Below are positions 42,329 through 58,210 of a DNA stretch of 64,000 nucleotides, piece after piece. Each line of letters begins with the position of its first letter. Positions within the stretch are counted from its first letter, which is position 1. The notes under the pieces were generated by a model. That model worked only from the letters and a program-made list of their open reading frames with translations, was not told where the DNA came from and made no database searches. This DNA comes from Blasia pusilla (Eukaryota; Marchantiophyta; Marchantiopsida; Blasiales), in contig CM114272.1 in the NCBI GenBank assembly GCA_050084515.1, positions 33,170,001 to 33,234,000 on the forward strand, written 5' to 3'. The translations under genes and the position numbers were made by a program.

Positions 42329-43211
42329 CCTAGCCTCACACCCGACATCTCCCTCGACGCGTCTAGGTGGTAGGACTCTACCTCCTCCACGGGCAGCTCC
42401 ATCACCCTATCGGGCAACTCCAGCTCCTCGTCTCCCAACGGGACCATGTGGTGCACGATCTTTAGCCCACCCGGAGCGGCTCCTTGCTCTGGTGCCCTCT
42501 CTAGCCCTTGATCCAGACGTAACTCAGGATGTAAACTGAAACACCTGGCGCATGTATTACCATACCTCTGACAATAGTCACACAGATAACCTCCTGGTGT
42601 AGCACCATCTCCTCCTCCATGATGAGGCACACGTCCATAACCCTGACGAGTGCAATCGCGCTGATGATGGGCTCCACCACATGACCAACAAGTAAGCAAC
42701 TCAACTCAACAAAGAACTCAACCACAGGGTTGAACCTGGGACGAACCCGACTAGACGGTGCAACTGCTCCCGTACGAGTGACCCCTCCTAAAAAGTCACT
42801 AGTGGAAGAGGAAGTAGCCTCTTTTGACTCCTCCTCCTCATCTGGGAATGGCTCCGTCCATGACACATAATGTGGGTCATCGTAGAGGCTCCACGCCTCA
42901 ATCTCACGTGTATATCTCTGAGAGAACTCATGGTAATCGTTCATGGGCGCCCCCTCTAAATGCTGGAACATACCGTTCCATACTGTAAACGGGTTGAACT
43001 CTCTAGAGTTCCTGGCCCGCTGGGAGTCGCACCAACTCCTAAACTCTACTATGAAATCGTGCAATTCAATCGTGCCTACTGCACCTGAAAACTTACGCGG
43101 TCCTCTACCCTGATCATCCATCTCGTATGCCCAACTGGTAGGACCACTCACAATGTGTGGCGATGTGCTCACAAACTCCTCTTCATGCTCCCCCTTGTCT
43201 GAAGACGACAT
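42277..43211 (-). pseudogene. Copy D gag, core deleted, with zinc knuckles
   Basis: Frame 42501-43211 starts with an acidic N-terminus (SSSDKGEHEEEFVS), then the family gag signature KFSGAVGTIELHDFIVEF and WNGMFQHLEGAPMNDYHEF. At FNPVVEFF the capsid core seen in copy C (26940-27260) is missing and the sequence jumps to the nucleocapsid. Frame 42277-42699 carries CWSCGGAHHQRDC, a zinc-knuckle-like CCHC, and a second Cys-rich stretch CDYCQRYGNTCARCFSLH. These would bind element RNA. The deletion makes copy D dependent on gag from elsewhere. Confidence 0.75.
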
Positions 43212-44950
43212 AGAAGGAGATTGAGGTAGTCTCTCATGTGGAGACCCTCAAAACCTCGCACCACTCTGGATAAACCCTCCAGAGCTAGTCTCAGGTCCAC
43301 TACCTCGCCTCTCAAAATCCTGAAAGGACGCCGTGATGGCCCTCGTGCCCCTCTCACACGATCACTCTCAACCTCACGAGTAATCCCTCAATCACTCATC
43401 CCAAACATGCGGCACTCGATCTACACTCTCCCTCCCCGAGACATGTAACGTGCGGCAACAAGCAGCGTGGTGCGGCAAATCGACCAGGCTTTCATCTCAT
43501 TGACAACCTACCCTCAACTCCGGACACCCCACACAGATCTATGTCCCCTAAACCACATACATAATGATGCTCTCAATATCCACACACCCAATATCCCCAA
43601 ATAAACTACCCAAATCCTCGGATCCCTCAAACGTGCAGGGTAAAGGACCAGAATGGGTAACCTAAATACATGTCGATGTCGCTCCTCAACAACGGCAAAT
43701 CTCAACCCCAACTCGGTCGTGGAGAAAACTCCTCCAATCAGCAAGTCATACTCCTCCCGTACTGACGCTGCTTAAAACTCCTTGATGGACAATGCGGTTC
43801 CAACGGAATGGTGCGGCGTTGCAGGCGGCACGGAACGGCTATGAACGGCACGACCCTCGATGGCGGGATGCGGCACTCGGCGGCATACCCTCCTCAATCA
43901 ACAATAAACCCACACTCTGCTCCACAATGACGGTGCAGCTCCGCGATCGAGATGGTACAGTGCGGCCATGAGTGGCACGAAGCGGAAATCAGTGGCGCAT
44001 TGCGGCTACGCGCGTCACAGCACGGTACTCGATCGTCGTCGAGCGGCTACCAATCACAACATAGCAGCATGAAATCAAAACTCAAAAACCATAACCAGAG
44101 ATCATCTACCATCACTGGTTGATGACGAAACTACGATGATGGTGGCGGCCAAACCAAAGTACGTGGTGGCGGCGCAAGTCAGAGAATCAACGGTGGTCGT
44201 GGAAGACCTTCCATTTCGTAATGGCAACAATGGCAACCAAAGGATGAACAACGGCCGAATGCATCTCTGAGCAACGCTAGGCAACGGCAACGGCTGACGG
44301 TGGCCGGTGGACCGTTGACGGTGATGGTGATGGTTGACCGTTGACCGGTGATGGTGACTATGTTGGCGACGGCCGCCGCCGGAGTGGCGGCTGGTTTAGG
44401 GTTTGAACAATTTAACCCTAAAAATCACCTAGCAATGGTAGTTTTGCAAGATTGACCATAACTGTTTACTCGCAACTTCAAATTGTGCACCGTTTATTGC
44501 ACAACGTGCATAGCTTCACGATCTACAACAAAATTAAAAAATATTTGGAATTGGAAATTTTAGTAAAAACGGACAGGAATTGTTGTAAAGCCCAATGTCT
44601 CTTTCTCCTACACAAAATTTGGCAGCGCTTCCGCGCTGATTTCTCCCAATAAAAATTAAAACCTGAAAAATACAAATCAGAAAGCTACATGGTGCTCTCA
44701 AGAGCACCAGCATGGGGCAACCTGGCTCCATAATCAATCCCTATCAGAAATTGGGCAGCGTTTCCGTGTGCCACTCTTGCACACGAAAAATCGGCAAATG
44801 CAAAGAACAATCAAAGCCGCCCTTGCTCCAGTGAGCACTCCCATGAGCCTCTGAACGAGAAACACGGTCCCCAACCTGCAAAAACAGTGAGTGACCATCG
44901 AGGTCTCCCATGAAGCTCTCTCATTCTCTCATTCTCTCATTCTCTCTTTG
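43212..44950 (-). other. Copy D long 5' leader
   Basis: About 1.74 kb between A1 and gag. 43790-44060 is rich in GTGCGGC/GGCACGG motifs and 44280-44400 in ACGGTGATGG/TTGACCG motifs, giving high GC and probably RNA structure. Next to A1 lie three copies of ATGAGAGA (about 44920-44945) and a TTTTTGCAGGT acceptor-like site near 44880. No supported protein and no tRNA primer match. Confidence 0.5.
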
Positions 44951-45463
44951 TAAAGTAAGATCCAATCTCTCTCTACACCATCTCACACCATAGCTCCCAA
45001 AGGTGTGCACTCTCTCTCATGTCAAACCAAACCCACTCTCCTAGTGAGAGGCTTGGGTTACACTCACAAGGCAAGGGACCATAGCTGCGCCACCTCATGC
45101 CAAGAGGTTCAACAAAGAGAGAATGAGCTCTCAAGCTCTCTCTGCTTGAGGTATACTCCTCCCCTCACCCAAGCTCTCTCCATGGTAACCTATTCTCCCA
45201 AGTCACCTCCATGGCTCTTGACCTGATGTAGGAGGTCAAGGGCCACTTACCAAAAATAGAAAGTTGATTGTATACTCAAAAGGATACTTATCTAAAATAG
45301 TAAGTTCCTCAATATGGCTCCAAATGAGCCGAAACGAAAGGGAAACTTGCTCTCTCCGGTTTCCCGTGGCCTCAGCACGTCATCCTCAACCTATTGAGCC
45401 TGTCCTCCACTACTCACAAAGCGCTCTACTAGATCTCACCGATCTATGCTAAAAGACGTGACA
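44951..45463 (-). repeat. Copy D split repeat A1 (513 bp, 5' terminus)
   Basis: In element orientation starts TGTCACGTCTTTTAGC and ends GATCTTACTTTA, then passes straight into the leader (CAAAGAGAGAATG) with no B sequence. This absence, together with B1-A2-B2 at the other end, defines the split repeat. Confidence 0.9.
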
Positions 45464-45592
45464 CGGCTGAAGTTCTCCACTTTTGATCTATTAACCTTCA
45501 TCTGTAGTGATCTTGCATCACTCTCAGGAGACAACCAATATGTCTTCAAGTTCTGGCATGTTTGAGGGTTCACCTCTATTGGCGTCGGGCAT

Positions 45593-47072
45593 TCACTTGC
45601 ACCTCCAAGGTCTCTGCACAATTTCTTCAACAATGGCCCTCTCTCTTTTCATGATGTCTTGTAAGCATGTCTTCCAAGACTTTTCAGTAAGCTTTCCTTC
45701 ACGATATTCAAACCGAGAGTCAATATCCCTATGAATACTCTTGAGGCCTTGTCCTAATTGCTTACTTACATCTACAATAGCAAGGTCTAGATGGCGATGC
45801 ACTAATGTCTTCACTTTATCGTACCAAGCACTCTTGCCTTCACAACCGTACACTATTTCCCATCATGAGTTACTTGGACTGTTGGTTTTAATCTTGCTTG
45901 CTCACGAACCTTGTTAATTTCTTTCCATGCCTCATATTCCTCTCTTCTACGCATCCTTGCAATTGAAGAATCTGCCAAGGGAGAATTGTAAAAATTATCA
46001 ATATTAGTAAAATTAGAATTAAATCAAAATGAGCTTTATAGAAATCAGAATTTAATCAAAACCAGATTTTACAAAATCAGAAATCACTAGGGTCTAATCT
46101 CTATACTTCCCTCATCCACTCTCCACTCTAATCACTTCACGCCCTTGTCCACTCTCCAATATTCGTACGCAAGAAAATAAGGTGAAGCATCATTAAGCCT
46201 TACCAAGTGGTGCTTGAGAGTTCATAGGCTACTCTGGCATTTGAGATACTGTACGGCCATAGAAGGAACTGCTTGCACCATGGATTCCTTGTCCAAAAAA
46301 GTGGAAGATTGGGAAGGACCCCAACCCGGTGGTCCAGATCCTACTAACTTAAGCATATTTAAAGTTAGGGTCACAAATATGTGCAAACACATGCATTTGG
46401 AAGCTAGAATACTAGCATTTAAAAATCTAGGTTTGAATATTTTATACTACTTGCCATTGTTGGGGGCCATTGTTGCATTGGATAACCAGGGTGATATCCC
46501 GCCATTGGCCATTGTGCTCCAACCCCACTTGGGTAAGTACCCATTTGTGGGGGGAAGGTTGTAACATTCTCTTGAGTAATATCTTTGTGTTTCCTCTTTT
46601 GCTTCCTCTTTGGTGTGCCATACTATCATTCAACAACTTGCCCACATTTAACTTGTAGACGCCTCTCTGAGTCATGATGCATCGTACTTAAGAAAAGGAA
46701 ATTTTGAAACATGCTTAAAGTATAAGCATTAGTACATACCTCTTGATGTGGAACCTTATTTGATCTTGATGATGCCGTGGATTTTGATTCTCGAATGGGT
46801 TCACTTTCTTCAGGATCTGATTGCTCACCAAGAATATCAAACTCTAGGTCCGATGAGTCTTCACTCACCATTCTCTCATCATTGGAAAGCGAATCATTCA
46901 TGGAGTGGATTTTTTTCCTCCCCTTGCTACAAAAGTTTTTAGGGGCGGAAGAAGCTATGTCCTCAATGTTTGGAACACTTGCTTCTTGATTTCTAGGCGA
47001 CACAACAAGGGGCTTCCAAGTCCTGAAATCCAATTCATTCACAAAGTCCACTAAATGGGACTTCATTTGCAC
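45593..47072 (-). pseudogene. CACTA minus-strand accessory frames (possible TnpA-like)
   Basis: About 45850-45960 encodes RRREEYEAWKEINKVREQAR, a charged helical stretch, and 45593-45853 continues KSAWYDKVKTLVHRHLDLAI. Frame 46626-47072 is acidic and Ser-rich (DSSDLEFDILGEQSDPEESE). The style resembles plant transposase-associated proteins of CACTA elements, but I cannot assign a named domain. Copy D breaks the region at 45464. Confidence 0.45.
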
Positions 47073-48069
47073 ATATTCCTTAAGGAATCCACGTGTGGAT
47101 TTTAGCCTTTAGGGAAATTTAGAATGGAAAGCCATGCACCTTTTGTAATGAATGATTCAATATATTCTAAAATGGCGCTAATATTATTTACCACTGGGTT
47201 TTAGCCCTAATGCGAATTAAGCTTTACAAAGCCCCACTTCTCAAGGTGTCTACGCGTCGCCGCCCTCAATACCGTGCAACGCTCCATCTTTTTAATATAA
47301 AAATCGGAGTTTTCTTCCTCAAAGTCTATGCATTTCAAGTCCTGCACATACAAGACTATAAGGCATACATGTGTAAATACATCATGATAATTCAAGAAGT
47401 TTGATTGGTTGATGCGTGAACACTAATAACAATTAGGAAACAAAAAATTAAACTTCAAATACTTGAGAGAGAACAAACTATCTTGCTTAATGACCAAAGG
47501 CTAGTGTACAACACCTGATTTAGCAACTTTTTCGACATGAAGAATGAAAATGCACAAAATACCTTAACTTCCTCTATCTGATTTTTAACCAAATCATATC
47601 TCTGCCACTTCAAGAAGGGAAACGACAACTTATTTCTAAAATACAAAGAAGGGCAATTCCAAACATTATCTCCTACAATCTAAATTCGCATGAAGCCCTA
47701 AAATCAAATCATAAATGTCAAAGCGGAGACAAGATGTTACAAAAGTGTACCATAAACCCCTACATTCAATAAATCCACATGGATTTTCTATCAAATATCA
47801 GAGAAACCAAAATAATATGGTCCTAAAATTTCCAGTAGACACCAAGAGACGGTGTTTAGAATATAAATCTGCATCTGCATGGACTGCAATCATAACATTC
47901 TCTTGCTATTTAACTAGGCAAAAAGGACTTGTTACAGAATTTTCAAGTTGAATACAAATACAGAAATGACGTACCACCTCCAGCAAAGAGAATAATAGTG
48001 CAAAATGACCCCTTCAAATGTATTGAAATCAATAGAATGGAGGAGAGGATATCCTATTATCCATAGATT
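47073..48069. other. CACTA interior, no supported gene
   Basis: AT-rich with short frames on both strands. Probably introns or spacer between the two CACTA gene regions. Confidence 0.4.
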
Positions 48070-51750
<3,681 letters not shown>

Positions 51751-53868
51751 TGTCACAACTTCATTAGCCAAAAATAGGAGTTCTACCATGTCGACGACGT
51801 AGAGGGTCAATGGGTTGTTTGGGCATAATTTTGTCCCAAGATGTCAAATGAGATTGGAGACAACTCTATTGTGTCAAGATTTCCATTTAGGACAATTTCC
51901 ATTTTGTTTGTACCAATGGCGGTTTTAACCATTTCGGTTAAAGAACGCCGCGACAGAGTTTGGATAGGATCTTGGATAGGGTCATGGATAGGATCTTGGC
52001 GAGTCTAGATTTTGCTAGATGTTACATTGATGACATCATAGTCTTTAGCATCACGATTGAGGAGCATGAGAGACATTTGGAGGAGGTGTTTTGACGATTG
52101 CAATTACAGGGGAAGAAGCTATATATTGATAATTGCAAGTTCTTCTACGATCATATTGAGTACTTGGGTCACACGATATGCCCAGGTGGCATTGGTGTTC
52201 AGCATAAAGAAAGGTAGAGGCTGTCTCATGCATTCCACACCCCATGGATGTGAGTCGAGTCCATGCATTCATGGGATTAACGAAATTTTATTCACAATAC
52301 GTCAAGGATTTTAGTCAATTTCGAAGCACTAACCTTGCTGACCAAGGTGGATTATGAGTATCATTGGGGGGATGAGAAGGAGAGAGCATTTTAGCTATTC
52401 TAGGACAAGTTTTCGCACTCATACTCAAGAGATCAATCAGGACACGTTCTTTCTAGTTGCATATATATTGGAGTATGTTGGGACTTGGAGCAGTGCTCCT
52501 GACATGACGATGGGGGTAGAGAGTTCGTGGTGGTTTGCGCTAGTCGCTTGAACAATGTTATAGAGACAAAGTGTAGCTTGTATGAGGATGAGTGCTTGGC
52601 TGCAGTGTGGGTTGTCACACATTTTAGGTGTTACTTTTCGGAAACTCCTTTGCCATCATCACTTATCATCAACCACTAAAGTTGTTGATGGAGTCCAACA
52701 AGCTTACATGGAAGCTTGCAAGGTGGCTCAATTGTTGCAAGAGTGTGACTTTTAGATGGTACATCAACCACCTTCTAGATGGTTTGAGCTGTAACTTATG
52801 CGCGACTCATCAAGATGTGATTGGAGCTCATTGGCATAGAGAGAGTGATGATGAGATGGTGCCGAGATGGCACGCCTCAACCTATTTGGGCTTGTTGGCC
52901 ATGGAGAGCCAGAGTGTTCGGACTTTGATGTTGAGGTATGAAGGAGAGTCCTTATATTTAGAGGTTGGTGAGGAGGCGACATATGGTCGGGATATCCACA
53001 AGGATGGGAGAGTCCTTGAGTACCTGCGTATTTGAAGTGTCACAAGCATATTGGGTGCTAGAGAGTGGGATTGGATCCTACAATGAGCTAGACGGTTCCC
53101 GTGGGAGAGGGCACATGTGTTGTGAGTTTGGGATGATGATAGAGTACACATACTTCCTCATCCTTCGTAGAGAGTATGTTTGGTGCACCATGCCCACGAG
53201 GATTTGGGTCACTTTGGAGTGAAGCAAACTTATAGCTTGCTCCAAATACAATATTGGTGGTGAGGCATGCGACAGATGTGAAGTAATTTTTGCTAGGTGC
53301 ATGGTGTGTGATTGGGTCCACGCATCATTCAATGCTCCATCTCCATAGTTGCACCCATTTCCAATTATGGACTTAGGTTATAGGTGGAGTTTGGATTTTG
53401 TAGGACCTTTACCTTTTACAAAGCGCAATAGTGCTTTTATGTTGGTAACAACCAAGCACTTCTTGAAGTGGATAGAGTTGGTTGGTTGGCGTGACAAAGT
53501 GAGTGAGGGAATAGCATACGCCTTCCTAGACCAGGTGTTGAGTCATTATGGCATACTAGTTGAAATGTTGATAGACCATAGTATGGATTTTTGCGGGGAG
53601 TTTTAGGCCGTGTATGATCAAGTTTTGATCGACCACCACACTACTTTGAGAGATTGTCTCGAGGCGGATGGACTTCCCTTAGAGAGTTTGTTGACAAAGA
53701 GAGGTTTAGGTAAGTATGGCTTGCAGAGAGGTCACCTAGGAGATTAGGACCTACAGTTACCGTGATTTGCGATGAAATATATATTCAACAGGTAGGCATC
53801 GTTAGCGACTTTCTCACCATATTTATTGCTTTATGGTCGGGAGCTTCATTTGCGTACGGCCATTTGAA
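51751..53868 (+). mobile_element. DNMT-gypsy copy E, decayed and internally deleted
   Basis: Begins TGTCACAACTTCATTAGCC, a diverged A1 of the copy C type. About 51820-51905 aligns with copy C 24395-24490. It then jumps directly to RT at 51906, so leader, gag, protease and methyltransferase are deleted. RT runs to about 52350 (YQWRF..PFRLKNAA.., then YIDDIIVF near 52020-52045), RNase H about 52440-52760, linker to 53030, integrase about 53150-53868 (HFGVKQTYSLLQIQYWW; WSLDFVGPLPFTKRN; second Asp region DHSMDF). It ends inside integrase without PHD or B-A-B terminus. Many stops. It lies inside the CACTA transposon, so that transposon was hit at least twice by this family. Confidence 0.8.
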
Positions 53869-54409
53869 CTCTCTATTCTACCCCACGTACACACAGTCGT
53901 AGAGGCGCCGGATTTCTCTCTATTTCTTTCTTTTGGAAATACTGAGACCGTATTTTCATGGCAGCTACGGTCGTCCTACAGATGTATTAGAAATGATACC
54001 TTGGGATGGATGTAAAGCTTGCCACATAGCTTGCAGAGAGCCCTTCCGCGTGATTCCGGCATGGCTTACATTTCATATATATAAAATTAATAATACATAA
54101 ATCAAGAATTTTAGGTAAGAGGAAATTATAATCATTATATATGCATATATGACGAATCCATAAATCAAGAAATTAAGGTAAGCTCAGGTTAAATCCGGAA
54201 ATTTGTGTTTGAATTTGAGTTGAGCAAGCTGTCCACTTTTGCGGCAGTCTTCGCCATTAGAAGCGGCTGCATCCACAATCAAAAACCACCTTTTCTCAAA
54301 ATGCACATAACACGCCAACACTACTGAACCCATACTGGTCAAACATATCAACTAGAAGTATCTGGAATGGTTTGTCACTTCCCGAGAAGAAGTCCGGGAG
54401 TGGTAGGAA
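53869..54409. other. CACTA interior, no supported gene
   Basis: AT-rich stretch between copy E and the UTP14-like fragment. It may include more captured UTP14 genomic sequence (about 54290-54409). Confidence 0.4.
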
Positions 54410-54597
54410 AGACTTGCCAAGATACAAAGTCTTATATTTCAACATGAGGCTAAATCTAACCGTGTGGGCAAGATCAAGTCTAAGACATACCATAGATTAG
54501 TACAGAAGGGCCAAAAGGCTAACATTGCAGATGTTGAAGCTGATCTAGAGGCTTCAAAGGAGGCTGCCATGAAACAAGAGTTCAAGAGAGCACAGGT
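54410..54597 (+). pseudogene. Captured UTP14-like gene fragment inside the CACTA element
   Basis: One open frame reads RLAKIQSLIFQHEAKSNRV followed by KIKSKTYHRLVQKGQK and then EASKEAAMKQEFKRAQ. This is the conserved central block of eukaryotic UTP14, a component of the small-subunit processome needed for 18S rRNA maturation, whose usual spelling is RLAKMRSLLFxxEAKxKRxxKIKSKTYHRLxxK...AMKQEFKRAEERM. The match stops at GCACAG-GTTTGT, which looks like a 5' splice site, so a genomic piece with an intron edge was captured instead of a cDNA. It lies opposite in strand to the transposase, near the 5' end of the transposon. Not expected to be functional. Confidence 0.75.
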
Positions 54598-55959
54598 TTG
54601 TTCCCAAAAAATTCGGAGGACCTTACTTTCCCCACAATCTTGGCAATTACTCCAAGAACCTAATTCTTAACGAGTCACCTAATTCTTAGCCAAAGAGAGA
54701 GAGAGAGTCTGTGTCCGTCTATCGTTTCTCTCTACATGTGCAGCTTATTGATGGAGAGAAGAAGGAGAAACGGAAGAAAAGGGAGGAGTGCTTCCAAAGG
54801 ACAGGATTTACGGCCTGCTTATGAGCGTTTTTGCTTGAAACAAAGCCCGAAAGAGAGACGGATGGGCCACACAATCGTAGTTGGAATGCATCCAACTAAT
54901 CTAGTTGTGTGCTATGGTCACGAGCGGTGGCATCTGCTCCTCTCCTCTCCTAGATCACTATTTTTCTTTCATGGTCCCGATGATTTTCTTGTCTCTCTGA
55001 CTTTCATTGCTCTCGCCTTTTACATTCACTCATTGCTCTCGACTAAATCCATGTGCTAAAGGTAACAATCAATGGAGAGAGAAAGAGAGAGATAAAAAGT
55101 GCCCGACATCGGAGAGGAGGAAAATGCAATGCGGCAAAATGATGGAGCAGAGTTGAGGAAGGAGTGATCTAGTCTCACTTGTCGCGTTTGAAAGTGCTAT
55201 GTACACTAAGGTCGTAGTGTGGATGAACTCGAATCAACCCACAGCTCTGCAGGAATTCTCAGAGAGAATTATGGACTTCAAATGAAAAGTTCTTGCAATT
55301 GATAAATAGATACTAACCTCAACCCATATGAAAACTTGTCTTCTTGTCATCCAAGTCCACTGCTATCATCGATCTCACAGCTTCTCCGACTCACCTGGAT
55401 TAGTGCAATCACTCCACTCTTCTTATCATCTCGACAATCCACTGAAAGTAGGGAAGAGAAAGAGATGGCGCGAGAGATGGTTATGTGGAGATTGTTCAAG
55501 TGAAATTGTGGAAGAGAAAGACGAAAGTGGTAACATTTGAGATTGTGATAACTCTCATTGCGTCCTCAGTTCTTGGACTTTGCAATCTCGCCCCTCCCAC
55601 AATCTTGGCCCCTACTCAAACCTTGATTTCTGACTTTTACAAAGGACTAGGGTTTTGGGAAAGGTATTCATATGGGAATACCCGGGAGGTTCACATCTTC
55701 AAATCTTGTTCCTAAAAAAGAAAAATCTCCCGCGAACCTAAATACATCCTTTTATTTCTCCACCAATCATATCTAGCCATGTCATGTTACATTATCTAGT
55801 ACTAGACTAAACTTAGTACTAGATCTAGTTTTATAAATTCCACATCCTTTATATAAAAATTAGATTTTTTATAATTTAAGAATCTTCCAAAATTTACGCG
55901 TGTCTACTTTATGTCTATTTTTTAGTATTTATTTTAAAAATAGTTGTAACTATATTTAG
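54598..55959. other. CACTA right interior, no supported gene
   Basis: Short frames only (for example 54736-55059). Could include transposon 5' leader or more captured sequence. Confidence 0.4.
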
Positions 55960-56211
55960 TTTTACCAGCTAAAGTTAGTATCCATATATGACATGTCAAT
56001 TTTTGGAAATTATAAGATTAGTAATTATCCGAATCAAAATTATTAAAGATATAATACTAATGCCACATCATTAATATATAGCTCATCCTAGTTGTAAAAT
56101 AAAACTAATAGATGACATGTCAACATTTGAAGTTTGACTAGTTGTATATTTAGTGCTTTGGGACCTAGTTGTAAATATCCTAGTGTTAAAACCGTGTATT
56201 TCCTTCTAGTG
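55780..56211. repeat. CACTA right terminus and subterminal repeats
   Basis: CTAGTTGTA/TACAACTAG-type motifs and GACATGTCAA blocks recur about eight times before the terminal TTCCTTCTAGTG, mirroring the left end (GACATGTCAAC also occurs at 33030-33040). Confidence 0.75.
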
Positions 56212-56214
56212 AGG

Positions 56215-57482
56215 GATTGATTGATTACTAGTCAATTTCATAGTGATGGTATAACCATGCCATTACATGATGACATTGATGATGTGTATGGGTAAATAAG
56301 GGTAACCAAAGGCTTTACGTTGTGGTTATTCTATATCTACAATTAACTTTATGTGAGAGTTTGACTCATGATATGTGAGGCAAAGGAAATGTAGTTCCAT
56401 AGCCTTTGCACCCTTTCTTTATTGTGTAGATGTGTTTTTTTGAGCAATTGGAAGGGGTACCAATAGCCAACTATGTTGAGTTCTTGGAGTAGCACAAGGC
56501 AAAGATTTGAGCTTGGAGCCACTATTGGGATCGAGAATATATGTCCTAAATCTTCCTAGAGGACCATGACTCTAATGATGGTGAAGGGGAGTCTACCATT
56601 CATGGTGAGACGATGTTATATATATATACACCATCCTTTATATGATAAATCATGTAACATATATGTGAAGCCCAAGTTCAATCCCAAAATTGAGTTCTTA
56701 TGAGTGTTAGAGAGGAACTATATAATAAGAGGTGTGGGCAAGAAATTTTGGGATTTGCAAGAAGTTTTCTCACGATTCGTATAGAGCCTTTGTACTTGAA
56801 TGACCCACTTGGTTAGGAAAGTAGTAGGAGTTACCAAGACATTGGCGATATGGTATTGATATGCGATATAGTATTGTAGAATATACTTTTCATAACAAGA
56901 AGATGTGGCGGCAAGTGTGAGGTTGTATGTTATCGACCCTTTTATAGGTTTTATGTCATGTTGTATATTTGAGCGAAATATGCTCAATATAAGTTGGAAG
57001 TGAATAGCACTAGTTGGGTTTGCAAGGGACTCTATATATAGTATGTCATTGATGATAGTGGAGTTTTTTCCATTGGAGCGTGCACCACAAGATGAAGGAG
57101 GAGCAAGAGGTGTGGGTGTTGGATATTCTAGTACCCATCAACTTTGAAAAAGCACCATGGGTGTTGATTCTATGGAGGGAGTTGGCACCAGTTTGAGATT
57201 CGTGGACAGAGTGGGTGAACGAAAATGGTTGGTAGAGGTACGACGTTCACGTCATGCGCCAAAGAGAAAATACTCTTTTGGCACAGAGGAGAAGAGACAT
57301 TTTGGCATGCTTTTGTTCGTATCTCTTACCTTCTAGCACCCTTAGAATGCACAGATAACTAGTAAGTTTTCATTAAGGTGGGCATTGGATACTACTTCCA
57401 TATAGTGTGTATAGCACAGTGACTTGGTGAGTGCCATACACATGATGGGATTGTCAACATCCATATGGCTTGAGGAGACTAT
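56215..57482. other. No recognisable gene
   Basis: Mixed decayed sequence. 56440-56720 shows faint gag-like phrasing of the DNMT-gypsy type (tgttgagttcttggagtag, cccaagttcaatcccaaaattgagttctta), too weak to annotate as a copy. Confidence 0.35.
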
Positions 57483-58210
57483 ACCACAAACGCCTCTCGC
57501 AACATCATATGCCAATATGCCCTATTGAAAATCATATTTCCAAATGAAGGAAAAATAAACAATAATATCCCTGTTACTTGTCAACGGTGGAAAAATCAAG
57601 GTTTGTCTCTAATTGCAAAAATGAAAACTAGTATAAATATCATGGCATGTATGGAATGAATATTCTTCCCGCTTAACACACTACCTCCAAGAGATTTATA
57701 TGCTGTCTTGTCTTGCAACGGTATTTTCCCCCCCAAATATCAAATGTAATTCAAGAATGAAAAAAGAGTCATGATCAAATGTATGGAATGAATATTCTTC
57801 CTGCTTAACACACTACCTCCAAGAGATTTATATGTTGTCTTGTCTTGCAACGGTATTCCCCTCCCCAAATATCCAATGTAATTCAAGAATGAAACTCCTA
57901 TCTCTTTCTATGAGGAGAGTGGACCACAAACGCCTCTCCCAACATCATATGCAAATATGCCCTATTGAAAATCATATTTCCAAATGAAGGAAAAATAAAC
58001 AATAATATCCCTGTTACTTGTCAACGGTGGAAAAATCAAGGTTTGTCTCTAATTGCAAATATGAAAACTAGTATAAATATCATGGCATGTATGGAATGAA
58101 TATTCTTCCCGCTTAACACACTACCTCCAAGAGATTTATAAGATGTCTTGTCTTGCAACGGTATTTTCCCCCCCAAATATCAAATGTAATTCAAGAATGA
58201 AAAAAGAATC
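57483..58210. repeat. Tandem repeat, 440-bp period with an internal 132-bp duplication
   Basis: ACCACAAACGCCTCTC starts at 57483 and 57923 and the two units match almost base for base for about 290 bp. Between them a third partial copy (57779-57900) repeats the ATGTATGGAATGAATATTCTTCC...TTCAAGAATGA segment, 132 bp after its first occurrence at 57647. No coding frame. Confidence 0.9.

Larger units (their letters stand above)
35546..45463 (-). mobile_element. DNMT-gypsy copy D, full length with split direct repeats (best preserved)
   Basis: Minus-strand element of 9,918 bp. In its own orientation: A1 (45463-44951), leader, gag, protease, methyltransferase, RT, RNase H, integrase, PHD finger, B1 (36315-36188), AT, A2 (36185-35673), B2 (35672-35546). 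A1 and A2 are both 513 bp and differ at about ten positions by eye, so this is the youngest large insertion in the window. It sits inside the CACTA transposon. Flanks are not an exact duplication (element orientation AGCCG before A1, AACTG after B2 if the last A is counted; both mismatches are transitions). Few frameshifts remain in pol, but gag lacks its core and RT has a mutated active site. Confidence 0.88.
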
